A stretch of DNA of 64,000 nt from Methylobacterium sp. CB376 (GCF_029714205.1 NZ_CP121648.1:1178001-1242000), one strand, 5' to 3'; shown: positions 1 through 8,683, numbered from the stretch's first letter. Notes: generated by a model from the letters alone, not told the origin. Made by a program: numbers and translations.

Positions 1-1
1 C

Positions 2-481
2 TCGCTGGCCGAGAAGGAGCACCCGAAGAACGAGGCCGTGCCGGGCCGCGCGCCGCCGCCCGAGGCGCGGCCGCAGAGGTGGCGCGGCGAGGCCCCCGTC
101 CTCTGCATCGCGGGCCGCGGCCCGCTCGACGAGGCGGCCTCGTCCATGCTCGCCCAGCTGCTCGGCAAGCACGGGCTCGGCGCCCGCGTCGTCCCGCACG
201 AGGCGGTCAGCCGCGAGAAGGTGCGCAACCTCGACGTGAGCGGGGTGGCGATGGTGTGCATCTCCTACCTCGACATCAGCGGGAACCCGGCCCATCTGCG
301 CTACCTGCTGCAGCGGCTGCGGGAGAAGGTGCCGGGCCAGCCGATCCTGGTCGGCCTCTGGCCCGCCGAGGACGCGATCCTGACCGACGCTGCGCTGCGC
401 CGGCAGGTCGGGGCGGATTACTACGTCGTCTCGCTGCGCGAGGCGGTCGAGGCGTGCCTGGAGGCCCTGCGGCAGGCCTGA
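2..481 (+). CDS. C-terminal part of a larger protein, probably an AI-2E family transporter extension
   Basis: The reading frame is open from the left edge, so the true start lies outside the window; 159 codons are visible. The visible part has no membrane segments. It reads as a soluble alpha/beta domain with alternating beta-strands (VLCIAG, GARVVP, MVCISYLD, PILVGLW) and helices, like the cobalamin-binding/Rossmann fold. From memory, rhizobial AI-2E (PerM-type) permeases carry this kind of soluble C-terminal extension, including the CISYLDISGNPAHLRYL stretch. That family call is from recall and not proven by the part seen. A convergent gene follows after a spacer carrying an interspersed repeat. 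The role of the extension is unknown. Confidence 0.55.
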   Translation, partial: SLAEKEHPKNEAVPGRAPPPEARPQRWRGEAPVLCIAGRGPLDEAASSMLAQLLGKHGLGARVVPHEAVSREKVRNLDVSGVAMVCISYLDISGNPAHLRYLLQRLREKVPGQPILVGLWPAEDAILTDAALRRQVGADYYVVSLREAVEACLEALRQA

Positions 482-635
482 TCCGGGCTCCGCATCGAGC
501 GAGCGGGTCCCGAATCCGGGACCCGCCCGTCCGGACCTCCGGACCGCGCGCGCCTGACCAGCGCTCCCGAACACCCTTCCGGGCCCTCGCGGCGCCTGTG
601 GAGATGTCCGGTTGCAAGCGTGTCGCGGACATCTC

Positions 636-747
636 TTACGACATTCGACGGATTGCGTCGCCATCTTCCATTTCGGCAATGCGGATTTGGGCTTCGCTCA
701 GGCGCCGCGCGGGCTTGTCATCACGCTGTCCGGACGTGATCGTCCGG
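636..747 (+). repeat. Interspersed two-tier inverted repeat, copy A
   Basis: First copy of a repeat family found in at least six intergenic places here. It contains the shared core TTTCGGCAATGCGGAT followed by TCGCTCAGGCGCCGCGCG, and ends in a hairpin CCGGACG-TGAT-CGTCCGG that copy D also has. The outer arms are partly degraded (CGACATTCG instead of CGACATCCG). It lies between two convergent genes. Confidence 0.8.
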
Positions 748-748
748 T

Positions 749-1129
749 TCACCTCCACGCGCAAACCTTCGCGGTCGCGTTGGCCCAACATGCGCTTCCT
801 TGTGGCTTCAAGGTTCCGAGGCTGTCATGGGCGTGACTTCCTCCCCGCGCTCCATTCCAACTGCCTTCGGCGGTACCGTCTTCGTTTTTATTGACGTACG
901 CGAAGAATTTTGAAGAACGACGATCGCCGGTTCCCACGGAAAAATTGCCGTCCGCATCAGACTCGATGTTGCATCTGCCGTCCAGGTAGCGTTTCCCGCC
1001 GACTTCGATGAGACACCGTCCTTGTCCCGATTCGCTGAGGCATTTTCCCTCGGAGCGCAGCGTGCAGGTCGCGCCCGCCGGCGAGGCAGCGACGAGCCAG
1101 AGAACGGAAAGGAGTTTGACGGCACGCAT
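749..1129 (-). CDS. Small secreted protein of unknown function
   Basis: 126 residues. The N-terminus is a clear signal peptide (basic start, hydrophobic VLWLVAASPAG, cleavage near ATC), so the product should be periplasmic or secreted. The mature part has six cysteines, which suggests disulfides, and is rich in Gly, Ser and charged residues. I do not recognise the family. The ATG at 1129 is preceded by a GGAGGAA ribosome-binding site. Base composition is lower in GC than the neighbouring metabolic genes, and the next gene on the same strand is also a small exported protein, so this may be an accessory pair. Confidence 0.75.
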   Translation of the reverse strand: MRAVKLLSVLWLVAASPAGATCTLRSEGKCLSESGQGRCLIEVGGKRYLDGRCNIESDADGNFSVGTGDRRSSKFFAYVNKNEDGTAEGSWNGARGGSHAHDSLGTLKPQGSACWANATAKVCAWR

Positions 1130-1251
1130 CGGTCATTCCTCCGGGCTGCAAGCGGTGAGTCCGATCTCGTTTTACTGCGACGAACCGGCAACAAAAATCG
1201 ATACAGAAATGCGCCGCTCACAAGGGAAAGCGATAAATATTCCTGCAGAGA

Positions 1252-1752
1252 CTATCCGGTTCGATCTCTCAGTCCCAGTGCGCGGCGGAGTCCCTGACCT
1301 CGGTCGGATCTCACGTCGTAGATGCGCCAGCCGTCGGGAGCGCGCTTCAGGCGATAAGTGATGCGCACCGCTTTGCGCGCGTTCCGGAATCTTGCTTGCG
1401 TAACGGCATAGTCACCCGTCATCGTGGCCGGGCTGATCACCAGGTTTGCGATGGTGGGATCCTGCGATTCCGTGAATGGATCAACATCGATTGTGTTGTC
1501 GCCGTTCGCGGCCTTTGCGAGGTCTCGAAGCCATGCCGCCGCGATCTCTTTCTCAAAAAAATGGTTGGCCGTTGACTTGTCCAACTGAAGTGAAAGCAGT
1601 TTCGGGCTTTTGCGTGAGCCCTCGTACTGGGCATAGACGGCTTGAACGGCAGCTTCCGGCGTCGCGAACTGGGCTTCGGAAACTGTCAACCCGGTGAGCA
1701 GCGTAGCCCCTGTTGCACATGCGAAGAGCGATGAGCGTATCAGAGCACACAT
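1252..1752 (-). CDS. Exported DUF3828-like protein
   Basis: 166 residues with an N-terminal signal peptide (hydrophobic LFACATGATLLTGLTV, predicted cut near SEA-QFA). The mature domain starts ATPEAAVQAVYAQYEG and ends ITYRLKRAPDGWRIYDVRS. This pattern, with a helical start and a closing beta-sheet in which a basic strand precedes GWRIYDV, is typical of DUF3828/NTF2-like periplasmic proteins. The frame stays open upstream to 2184, but the ATG at 1752 has an AGGAGG ribosome-binding site seven bases away and gives a proper signal peptide, so it is preferred. Function unknown. Confidence 0.8.
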   Translation of the reverse strand: MCALIRSSLFACATGATLLTGLTVSEAQFATPEAAVQAVYAQYEGSRKSPKLLSLQLDKSTANHFFEKEIAAAWLRDLAKAANGDNTIDVDPFTESQDPTIANLVISPATMTGDYAVTQARFRNARKAVRITYRLKRAPDGWRIYDVRSDRGQGLRRALGLRDRTG

Positions 1753-2237
1753 CGCAAGCTCCTCCTGCCCGTCCCTTGCCGAGATCGCGGAAGCACCGCT
1801 GATCGAGATCTGGACTCTTGAAATCAGCGGGAGTCCCTGCGGGGAGATCAGGTCATGCTTCCTCAGAAATGATGTCTCGTCGCGGATCGTGCTCCCGAGC
1901 GTGGCGCCAGAGGCGGCCGCCGCTGCGGTGGCCATCGCCGGTCTTCGGCGAGGGTTCGGTTGCGGGCTGAACTCCGACCGGACACGGCGGTGACCGAGGA
2001 CAGGATGATCCTGATCGCGCAGATCGAGAAGGGGGCGGGCGGCGATCTCGTGCGCGACCTGCTGGTCTTCCCGCGGTCGAGCCGGCCGGCTCGGGCCCCT
2101 CACCGCGCCGGCCCTGCCGCTTCGCTGCGCACGGGGCGGACCCGGCGGCCGCCCCGTGCGACACCCTCCGCACGGCCGAGCCATCGACGGGCCGCGGCCG
2201 GCTCCGTAAGGTGAGGGGGATCGGGAGAGGCGCGCGC
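1753..2237. other. Intergenic region between divergent genes, no gene seen
   Basis: 485 bp between the exported DUF3828-like gene (minus) and the ATPase gene (plus). It holds nested inverted repeats near the left end: CCGCTGAT at 1796-1803 with ATCAGCGG at 1823-1830, and GGACTC at 1812-1817 with GAGTCC at 1831-1836. These would lie in the 5' leader or promoter of the minus-strand gene. Open frames here have no recognisable domain. Confidence 0.5.
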
Positions 2238-2804
2238 GTGTCCGACAGTCGAAACCGCTGGCACGTGATCACGGGCCCGCCCTGCTGCGGCAAGTCGACG
2301 ACGATCGACCTCCTGGCAGCGCGCGGCTTCCGGGTGAGGACCGAGGTGGCGCGCGCGCACCTGGACGAGGCGCTGCGAGCCGGGCGCAGCGTCCACGAGG
2401 TGCGCGCGAGGCCCGAGGAGTTCCAGGTCTCCGTGCTGATGCGCGCGCTCGCCGTCGAGCGGAGCCTGCCGCCGGAGGAGCTGATCTTCTTCGACCGCGG
2501 GGTCCCCGACAGCCTCGCGTATTTCAGGCTGCACGGCCTGCCCGAGGCCGATTACATGTCCCGCATCGCCGCCGCGCGCTACCGGACGGTCTTCTACCTC
2601 GAACCGCTGAGCGACTACGTCACGGACTACGCCCGCGTCGAGAGCCGCCACGAGCGGGACAGGCTCGCGGACCTCCTCTGGCGCGCCTACGCGGACCTCG
2701 CCTTCGACGTCGTGCGCGTGCCGGTCCTGCCCGCGCAGGAGCGGATCGACTTCATCCTGCGGCGGATCGCCGGAGCGGGCGACGGCGCGCCCCGGGCGGA
2801 GTGA
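2238..2804 (+). CDS. P-loop AAA-family ATPase/kinase-like protein (AAA_28/NadR-like)
   Basis: 188 residues. A Walker A motif, GPPCCGKST, lies close to the N-terminus, directly after the first strand (HVITG). An aspartate-containing segment LIFFDRGVPDSLAYF and a basic helix later in the chain fit the small single-domain ATPases annotated as AAA_28 or NadR/Ttd14-like kinases. The substrate cannot be read from sequence. I prefer the GTG at 2238, which has GGGAGAGG seven bases upstream, over the in-frame GTG at 2211, which has no ribosome-binding site. The gene stands alone between a divergent and a downstream unrelated gene. Confidence 0.8.
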   Translation: MSDSRNRWHVITGPPCCGKSTTIDLLAARGFRVRTEVARAHLDEALRAGRSVHEVRARPEEFQVSVLMRALAVERSLPPEELIFFDRGVPDSLAYFRLHGLPEADYMSRIAAARYRTVFYLEPLSDYVTDYARVESRHERDRLADLLWRAYADLAFDVVRVPVLPAQERIDFILRRIAGAGDGAPRAE

Positions 2805-2957
2805 CCGCGCGGGCGGCCGCAGGGCCCCGCCCCACCCAGGCTTGAGCGCACGCAAACCGCAGAACAGGCCGGCCGAAACCAAACACCTCTCGCCCGCGTT
2901 GGGGGCCTACCTGTCATCACGGGCCGGGAAGCCTCAGCGTCGGAAAGGTGTCTGCGG

Positions 2958-4250
2958 ATGATGTACCTCATGCGTGAGTCGTGTGAACTGATGCTCACGC
3001 CCGCCCGGATCGCCGCCGACCTCACGAAGCTTGCTTGCGAGAACCCGCTCAACCCTTTCACCTATACGGTCGCGGGCCGCTCGATCGCCGCCTCCTGCGA
3101 GATCTTCGAGCGCGCCACCCGCTCCTATCCCAAACCCGCCTTCGGCCTGCCGGCCGCGGAGCGGATCGTGTGGGAGCAGCCCTTCTGCCGGGTCATCGCC
3201 TTCGGGGAGCCGTCCGACAAGCCGAAGCTCCTCCTCGTCGCCCCGATGTCGGGCCACTACGCCACGCTGCTGCGCGGCACGGTGGCAGCCTTCCTCGACA
3301 CCCATCAGGTCTTCATCACCGACTGGGCCGACGCCCGGCAGGTGCCGCGCGCGGCCGGGCGCTTCGGCCTCGACGAGTACATCGACGCCTGCGCGGCGAT
3401 GTTCGCGGCGCTCGGGCCGGACCTGCACGTGATGGCCGTCTGCCAGCCCTCGGTGCCCGTCCTGGCCGCCATCGCCCGGATGGAGGCCGAGGACCACCCG
3501 GCCGTGCCGCGCGCGGCGATCCTGGTGGGCGGGCCGATCGACACGCGGCGCTCCCCCACGGCGGTCGACCTCCTGGCCCAGGAGCGCGGCATCGGGTGGT
3601 TCCGGCAGCACTGCATCCACCTCGTGCCGCCGGGCTATCCCGGCCACGGGCGCGCGGTCTATCCGGGCTTCCTGCAGCTCTCCGGCTTCATGGGGATGAA
3701 CCTCGACCGGCACCTGACCGCCCACTGGGACATGTTCAACCACTTGGTCGAGGGCGACGGCGATTCGGCGTCCAAGCACCGGGCCTTCTACGACGAGTAC
3801 CTCGCCGTGATGGACCTGACCGCCGAATTCTACCTGGAGACCGTGGAGCAGGTCTTCATCACCCACAGCCTGCCGAACGGCACCATGCGCCACCGCGGCG
3901 CGCCGGTCGATCTCGGGGCGATCCGCCGCTGCGCCCTGATGGCGATCGAGGGCGAGAAGGACGACATCACGGGCGTCGGCCAGACCCGCGCCGCCCTCGA
4001 CCTCACCCCCAACCTCCCGGGCGACAGGAAGGCCTACCACCTGCAGGCCGGGGCAGGGCATTACGGCATCTTCAACGGCTCGCGCTTCCGGGCCGAGATC
4101 GTGCCCGAGATCTGCCGCTTCATGGCGGATCAGGCGGCGCCGCGCCCGGCCCCCGTCCCGGAGCGGGCGGACTGGATCGACCGCTCCGTGGCCCTCTTCG
4201 TGGTCAAGGCCCCGCCCGGCCGCGCCGCGGTCCCGCTCCGGCCCGTCTGA
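2958..4250 (+). CDS. phaZ: Intracellular polyhydroxyalkanoate depolymerase
   Basis: 430 residues, the normal length for intracellular PHA depolymerases. These alpha/beta-hydrolases cut stored polyhydroxybutyrate granules into hydroxyacyl units in the cytoplasm. The nucleophile motif is AVCQPSVPVLA, with Cys162 where other hydrolases have serine, as known for PhaZ1-type enzymes. The C-terminal histidine is in GAGHYGIFNGSRFR. There is no signal peptide, which matches an intracellular enzyme. ATG codons at 2958 and 2961 are both possible; GGAAAGG lies upstream. The gene ends 10 bp before a convergent frame. It implies the host stores PHB, as methylotrophic Rhizobiales do. Confidence 0.93.
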   Translation: MMYLMRESCELMLTPARIAADLTKLACENPLNPFTYTVAGRSIAASCEIFERATRSYPKPAFGLPAAERIVWEQPFCRVIAFGEPSDKPKLLLVAPMSGHYATLLRGTVAAFLDTHQVFITDWADARQVPRAAGRFGLDEYIDACAAMFAALGPDLHVMAVCQPSVPVLAAIARMEAEDHPAVPRAAILVGGPIDTRRSPTAVDLLAQERGIGWFRQHCIHLVPPGYPGHGRAVYPGFLQLSGFMGMNLDRHLTAHWDMFNHLVEGDGDSASKHRAFYDEYLAVMDLTAEFYLETVEQVFITHSLPNGTMRHRGAPVDLGAIRRCALMAIEGEKDDITGVGQTRAALDLTPNLPGDRKAYHLQAGAGHYGIFNGSRFRAEIVPEICRFMADQAAPRPAPVPERADWIDRSVALFVVKAPPGRAAVPLRPV

Positions 4251-4259
4251 GCCTGGTCC

Positions 4260-4979
4260 TCAATGCAGCAGGGCGCGCCCCGGCACGGCGGCGCCCTGCG
4301 CGCCGGCAGGCGCGGTCAGGCCGGCCGCGCGGGCCTGCAGGTCCCCGAGCCGCCGCCGCAGCGCGCTCCGCCCCCGCTCCCGCTTGGCGCGCAGCTGCGC
4401 CAGGATCCGCTCCCGCTCCGCGCCCGGCCCGATCCGGGCCTCCAGGTGCTCGCACTCGATCTCGTGCGTGACCTCGACGTCCGCCAGCGCCGCCAGACGG
4501 CCTGCAGCGCGCCGGTGAGGCCGTCCAGGTCCGTCCCGGGGGCGCGGCGCGCCGGGCGGACCGACACCGTGGCCGCCTCGGACAGGTCCAGCCGGAGCGG
4601 CGGCCGCGTCGCCACCAGGATGGACGCGCCGGCGACGATCGCCCCGGAGCGGGTGCGAATCGGGGTCGCGCAGGGCATGAACGGGATCCGCGTGCCGTCC
4701 GGGCGCTCCAGCACCGCCCCGGCGTCGCGGACGGGGCGCCCCTCCCGCAGGGCCACCGCCATCGGGCAGAGCGCGAGGGGCAGGTCCGACCCGTCGGGCG
4801 CCAGGAGGCGCCACGCGCCGCACCAGCGCGCGGCCGATCTCCGGACGGTAGCCCCAGAGCGCCGCGGCGGCCGGGTTGTAGTAGGTCAGCCAGCCCTCGG
4901 CGTCGGTGGTGTAGACCGCCGTCCCGGCCCCGTCGAACACCTGAGCGATCGGCGGCTCGTCGTTCCAGTCGGACGTCAT
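4260..4979 (-). pseudogene. PAS-domain protein with two opposite frameshifts
   Basis: The frame from ATG 4979 starts a PAS domain (AVYTTDAEGWLTYYNPAAA, LWGYRPEIG). Near position 4830 the similarity moves to the next frame, where it reads RWCGAWRLLAPDGSDLP, then CPMAVALREG and ERPDGTRIPFMP, the usual continuation of methylobacterial PAS proteins. Near 4480-4500 it returns to the first frame for a charged helical tail (ALADVEVTHEIECEHLEARI to LGDLQARAAGL). The two shifts are opposite in sign, so the ends stay in phase. It is either a recently disrupted sensor gene or two sequencing errors in GC-rich runs. No kinase or other output domain is visible. Intact, it would be a roughly 240-residue soluble PAS signalling protein. 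Confidence 0.7.
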
Positions 4980-5416
4980 GCCCGCGTGTCCTCCCTGCCC
5001 CCCGACACCTGATCGGCGCCTCCGGCCGAGGAGCGGCTCCGCTTATCGTTGATCTTGACGGATCGGCTTGACTTGCGACGCGCCGCGCACGGGCCGCATT
5101 CACCCATGATCGTCCCGGACAGGCAATGGGACGAAAACGATCGGCCGCCGAGCCGCTCCCGCCGCCGTCGCCCGGTCCGGCCGGACTTGTCCCGGATCCG
5201 AGAACGTTCTCGGGCGCCGTCACATTGCAATCGATCGCCCCCGTACGGGCAGGTCTATGCCGACATCCGGATTTTCTCTCGCGTAGAGCTCATCGGGAGA
5301 CCCAATCGACTGAGTTCCCGCCGCGCGGGAATCGCGGCGTCCCGCTGCCGAATGCCCGGGTCAGATTGCTGACATCATGGCATTCACCGGTCGCATGTGA
5401 TAAAAGAGTTGTGATC
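4980..5416. other. Intergenic region, no gene seen
   Basis: 437 bp between the minus-strand PAS gene and the small plus-strand gene at 5417. Open frames run through parts of it in several phases, but none has a plausible ribosome-binding site or recognisable domain. TTGAC-like hexamers occur at about 5055 and 5067 and could belong to a promoter; I cannot assign one firmly. Confidence 0.4.
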
Positions 5417-5698
5417 ATGATGACGGCTAGGCCTCCCAGGATGGCGGTGCTCGAGGAATTGCCATTTGGTGTAGATGTGAGCGAGAGCGAGGATTACCTC
5501 GTGATCGAAAAATCCGGCATCGAGCATGATAATCATAACTATATTGTGTCTGGGAAAGTGAAAAAGAAGAATAGAAGCGTGCTGGTCACGACCCATGTGG
5601 CGTCGTTCGAGGAAGCACTCGTCCTTGCCAAGCATCTCGCCGACAGGTTGGAGGCATCGCTGATCTACATACGGGACGACGCCCAGCCCTCGCTCTAG
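5417..5698 (+). CDS. Small hypothetical protein of low GC content
   Basis: 93 residues, no signal peptide or membrane segment. The sequence has a lysine-rich turn (SGKVKKKNRSVLV) between strands and ends in a helix plus strand (EEALVLAKHLADRLEASLIYIR), so it is probably a small mixed alpha/beta domain. No family recognised. By eye the coding bases are only a little over half GC, far below neighbours, with many AAT, ATA and AAA codons, which suggests recent acquisition. ATG at 5417 is used; a GTG at 5411 is also in frame. Ribosome-binding site weak (AAAGAG). Confidence 0.7.
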   Translation: MMTARPPRMAVLEELPFGVDVSESEDYLVIEKSGIEHDNHNYIVSGKVKKKNRSVLVTTHVASFEEALVLAKHLADRLEASLIYIRDDAQPSL

Positions 5699-6042
5699 CT
5701 CGGATCCGCGCACGGCCGGATCTCCTCGGGCGCCGGCGGGGCGGCGCTTGGGCGCCGGCGGGGCCCGGACGGAGGCCGGCCGCGAACGGTGCGGCACCTC
5801 CGTACTCGGTCGCGCGCTTTGCCGGCGCGCCCACTCGGTCCCAATAATCCGCGCCGCGCGCCCTCGTCGGACCCCGCACCGGAGCCCGCCTGTCACCAGC
5901 GATCCTCACGGCAGCTGTCGACTAAATTGATACACTGCATCCTTTCTGTGCCGCTATGTCGTCGCGGATCTGGGTCCGTTAAGGATAAATTTAACACAGG
6001 ATACCCAGATTAGGGCCTGAGATACAGATCACGGGCTCTTCG
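5699..6042. other. Intergenic region with an AT-rich leader upstream of the glycanase gene
   Basis: 344 bp with no gene. Its last 110 bp are AT-rich for this genome and hold a small dyad GTTAA-N8-TTAAC at 5978-5995. This is the likely promoter or leader of the CBM-GH5 gene starting at 6043. Confidence 0.4.
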
Positions 6043-8172
6043 ATGTCAGTCGGCTACGGCAATTCCCTGGTGCTCCGGGTGGCGGAGGACGCCTATCGGG
6101 GCGACGCGCTGGTCGCGGTGCTGGTGGACGGCGTGCAGGTCGGCGGGCCCCAGGCCGTCACGGCCCGCCGCGCGGCCGGCGAGTGGCAGGACATCACGCT
6201 CACGGGCGATTTCGGCGACGACCCGCGCAGGGTCGAGGTGCGGTTCCTCAACGATGCCTGGGGCGGCACGGCGGACGCGGACCGCAACCTCTACGTCGAT
6301 CACCTGATCCTGGGCGGGCGCACCTACGAGGGCGAGGCGGCGAGCAACGCGGCCGGCCCGATGCTCGGCGACGCCGCGGCCCTCTACTCGGCCGGAACCC
6401 TGACCTTCGATACCGGCGTGCCGCCCGCGGCGCCGGTGCGCAGCCTGACGATCCGGGTGGCGGAGGACGCCTATCAGGGCGACGCGCTGGTCGCGGTGCT
6501 GGTGGACGGCGTGCAGGTCGGCGGGCCCCAGGCCGTCACGGCCCGCCACGGGGCCGGCGAGTGGCAGGACATCACCTTCACGGGCGCCTTCGCGCCGGAT
6601 CCGCGCAGGGTCGAGGTGCGGTTCCTCAACGATGCCTGGGGCGGTACCGCCGGCGCCGACCGCAACCTCTACGTCGACCACCTAGTCCTGGACGGCCGGA
6701 CCTATCGGGGCGCGGCGGCGAGCAACGGCGCCGGCGCGACGGTCGACGGCGCCGCGGCGCTGATGGCGGAGGGGGGCCTCGTCTTCGACACCAGCGCGCC
6801 CCCGCCCCTGCGCAGCCTGACGATCCGGGTGGCGGAGGACGCCTATCGGGGCGACGCGCTGGTCGCGGTGCTGGTGGACGGCGTGCAGGTCGGCGGGCCC
6901 CAGGCCGTCACGGCCCGCCGCGCGGCCGGCGAGTGGCAGGACATCACGCTCACGGGCGATTTCGGCGACGACCCGCGCAGGGTCGAGGTGCGGTTCCTCA
7001 ACGATGCCTGGGGCGGCACGGCGGACGCGGACCGCAACCTCTACGTCGATCACCTGATCCTGGGCGGGCGCACCTACGAGGGCGAGGCGGCGAGCAACGC
7101 GGCCGGCCCGATGCTCGGCGACGCCGCGGCCCTCTACTCGGCCGGAACCCTGACCTTCGCTACCGGCGTGCCGCCCGCGGCGTCGATGCCGGTCCTCACG
7201 CCGGCCCCCCCGCCCGGCGGGACGGGCCCCGGCCTCTCCCTGCTCGGGGTGAACCTCGCCGGGGCCGATTTCGCCGCCGGCGCGCTGCCCGGCCGGCTCG
7301 GCACCGACTACACCTACCCGACCGCGCAGGAGATCGACTACTACGCGTCCAAGAACCTGAACGTCATCCGCCTGCCCTTCCTGTGGGAGCGCCTGCAGCC
7401 GGTCCAGGGCGGTCCCCTGAGCGCCGCCGAACTCGCCCAGATCGACGCGGTGGTGTCCGCCGCCACCGCCAAGGGCATGAAGGTGATCCTGGACCCGCAC
7501 GATTACGGCGCGGGCTACGGCCACCTGATCGGCAGTCCGGAGACGCCCGACAGCGCCTTCGCGGATTTCTGGGGCAAGCTGGCCGGGCATTTCAGCGCCA
7601 ACCCGAACCTGATCTTCGGCCTGATGAACGAGCCCTACGCCCAGAGCGCGACGCAGTGGCTCGGCTCGGCCAACGCGGCCATCGCGGCGATCCGCGCGGC
7701 CGGGGCGACGAGCCAGGAGATCCTGGTCCCGGGCAGCTACTGGGACGGGGCCCATAGCTGGGTGAGCAGCGACAACGACACGGTGATCGGGACCGGCATC
7801 GTCGATCCGGCCGGCAACTACGCCTTCGAGGTGCACCAGTACCTCGACGCCGACAGTTCCGGCACGCAGGCGGGCGTCGCCTCGCCGACGGTCGGCGTCG
7901 AGCGCCTGACGGCGATCACCCAGTGGGCGACGCAGACCAACAGCCGCCTCTTCCTCGGCGAGTTCGGCGTGGCGTCGGACCCAACCAGCCTGCAGGCGCT
8001 CGACAGCATGCTGGCCTACATGGACCGGCACGCCGTCTGGCAGGGGGCCACCTACTGGGCGGCGGGGCCCTGGTGGGGCGACTACATGTTCTCGATCGAG
8101 CCGACCGGCCTGGGCACCGCGCAGGTCACCGACCGGCCGCAGATGGACGTCTTGGAGAAGTACGCCCCGTGA
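6043..8172 (+). CDS. GH5-family glycanase with three tandem carbohydrate-binding-like modules
   Basis: 709 residues. Three repeats of about 125 residues come first (roughly 1-125, 128-252, 254-380). Each starts with a strand containing RVAEDAY and has DALVAVLVDGVQVGGPQAVT, then RRVEVRFLNDAWGG and RNLYVDHL. This is the beta-sandwich pattern of calcium-dependent xylan-binding modules (CBM60-like; inferred). A proline-rich linker leads to a GH5 domain (about 400-705): GVNLAGADF, then LMNEPYA with acid/base Glu530 and FLGEFGVA with nucleophile Glu640. No signal peptide is visible at the ATG used, and there is no RTX motif, so export is unexplained; either the start is mis-set or another route is used. 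The catalytic domain is a paralogue of the GH5 protein at 21833 inside the polysaccharide locus. Confidence 0.88.
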   Translation: MSVGYGNSLVLRVAEDAYRGDALVAVLVDGVQVGGPQAVTARRAAGEWQDITLTGDFGDDPRRVEVRFLNDAWGGTADADRNLYVDHLILGGRTYEGEAASNAAGPMLGDAAALYSAGTLTFDTGVPPAAPVRSLTIRVAEDAYQGDALVAVLVDGVQVGGPQAVTARHGAGEWQDITFTGAFAPDPRRVEVRFLNDAWGGTAGADRNLYVDHLVLDGRTYRGAAASNGAGATVDGAAALMAEGGLVFDTSAPPPLRSLTIRVAEDAYRGDALVAVLVDGVQVGGPQAVTARRAAGEWQDITLTGDFGDDPRRVEVRFLNDAWGGTADADRNLYVDHLILGGRTYEGEAASNAAGPMLGDAAALYSAGTLTFATGVPPAASMPVLTPAPPPGGTGPGLSLLGVNLAGADFAAGALPGRLGTDYTYPTAQEIDYYASKNLNVIRLPFLWERLQPVQGGPLSAAELAQIDAVVSAATAKGMKVILDPHDYGAGYGHLIGSPETPDSAFADFWGKLAGHFSANPNLIFGLMNEPYAQSATQWLGSANAAIAAIRAAGATSQEILVPGSYWDGAHSWVSSDNDTVIGTGIVDPAGNYAFEVHQYLDADSSGTQAGVASPTVGVERLTAITQWATQTNSRLFLGEFGVASDPTSLQALDSMLAYMDRHAVWQGATYWAAGPWWGDYMFSIEPTGLGTAQVTDRPQMDVLEKYAP
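6074..6432 (+). repeat. Direct repeat, left copy (CBM-like module 1)
   Basis: This 359-bp segment matches 6824-7182 at every base except position 6410 (A here, C at 7160). It codes for the first binding-like module. The middle module (about 6450-6800) shares its first part almost exactly and then diverges. Confidence 0.95.
6824..7182 (+). repeat. Direct repeat, right copy (CBM-like module 3)
   Basis: Exact offset of 750 bp from the left copy with one mismatch in 359 bp. Near-identity at synonymous positions points to very recent duplication or ongoing gene conversion, and makes the gene prone to losing modules by recombination. Confidence 0.95.
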
Positions 8173-8245
8173 CGTAAGCTGCCCACCGGGCGGCGCCGCC
8201 GCCCGCGGCGCGCCCCCTCCGCGCCCGGCCGAACTCGACCCCGCG

Positions 8246-8683
8246 ATGCCCGTCTCCCTTCCCCAGCACTTCTGGCAGGCCGTGCGGCCCGGCCTGTCGC
8301 CCCTTGGTCTCGCCCGGCTCCTCGCCGCCTCGTGGCGGCTGCGCCGGCTCGCCGGGGCGATCGGGCGGGCGCGGGAGGCGGGGGACGGGGCCGCCCTCGC
8401 GGCCCTCACCGCGCGCTGGGTGGCGCTGCACGAGGAGGCGGCGCGCCGCTTCGGGATCCCGGTCCCGGCGGAGGTCTACGCCGCCGAGGCGGCGCTGCGG
8501 ACCTTCGCGGTCCGCGACCTGCCCCGCCTCGACCGCGAGATGCGCCGCCTCGCCTGGGCGGAGGCCCGGGCCGCGCGCGCCCGGGCAGCCGGGGACGAGC
8601 GGGCCGCGGCGGCCGCGCACCGGCTCGGCCAAGCCGCCTGCGACCGCATCTCGGCCCTCTCGCGCGAGATCGACGGCCGCTGA
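8246..8683 (+). CDS. Hypothetical alanine/arginine-rich helical protein
   Basis: 145 residues, almost entirely predicted helix (LARLLAASWRLRRLAGAIGRA, then repeated Ala/Arg/Glu helices). No signal peptide, no catalytic motif and no family I can name. It may form a coiled coil. The ATG at 8246 has no strong ribosome-binding site. High-GC genomes give many spurious open frames of this composition, so the call rests on size, position in the gap and the lack of a better frame. Its stop codon lies in a perfect hairpin at 8681-8698. Confidence 0.5.
   Translation: MPVSLPQHFWQAVRPGLSPLGLARLLAASWRLRRLAGAIGRAREAGDGAALAALTARWVALHEEAARRFGIPVPAEVYAAEAALRTFAVRDLPRLDREMRRLAWAEARAARARAAGDERAAAAAHRLGQAACDRISALSREIDGR

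Noticed and set aside
636..747. Open frames encoded by the interspersed repeats (short Arg/Ser-rich peptides)
   Set aside because: The same peptide-like strings appear at every copy only because the DNA repeat is conserved; the conservation is in paired arms, not codons.
1960..2214. 84-codon frame in the 1753-2237 gap
   Set aside because: Only its first part looks protein-like (ILIAQIEKGAGGDLVRDLLV); the rest is Arg/Pro-rich and there is no ribosome-binding site. It might be a gene remnant, but I cannot name a family.
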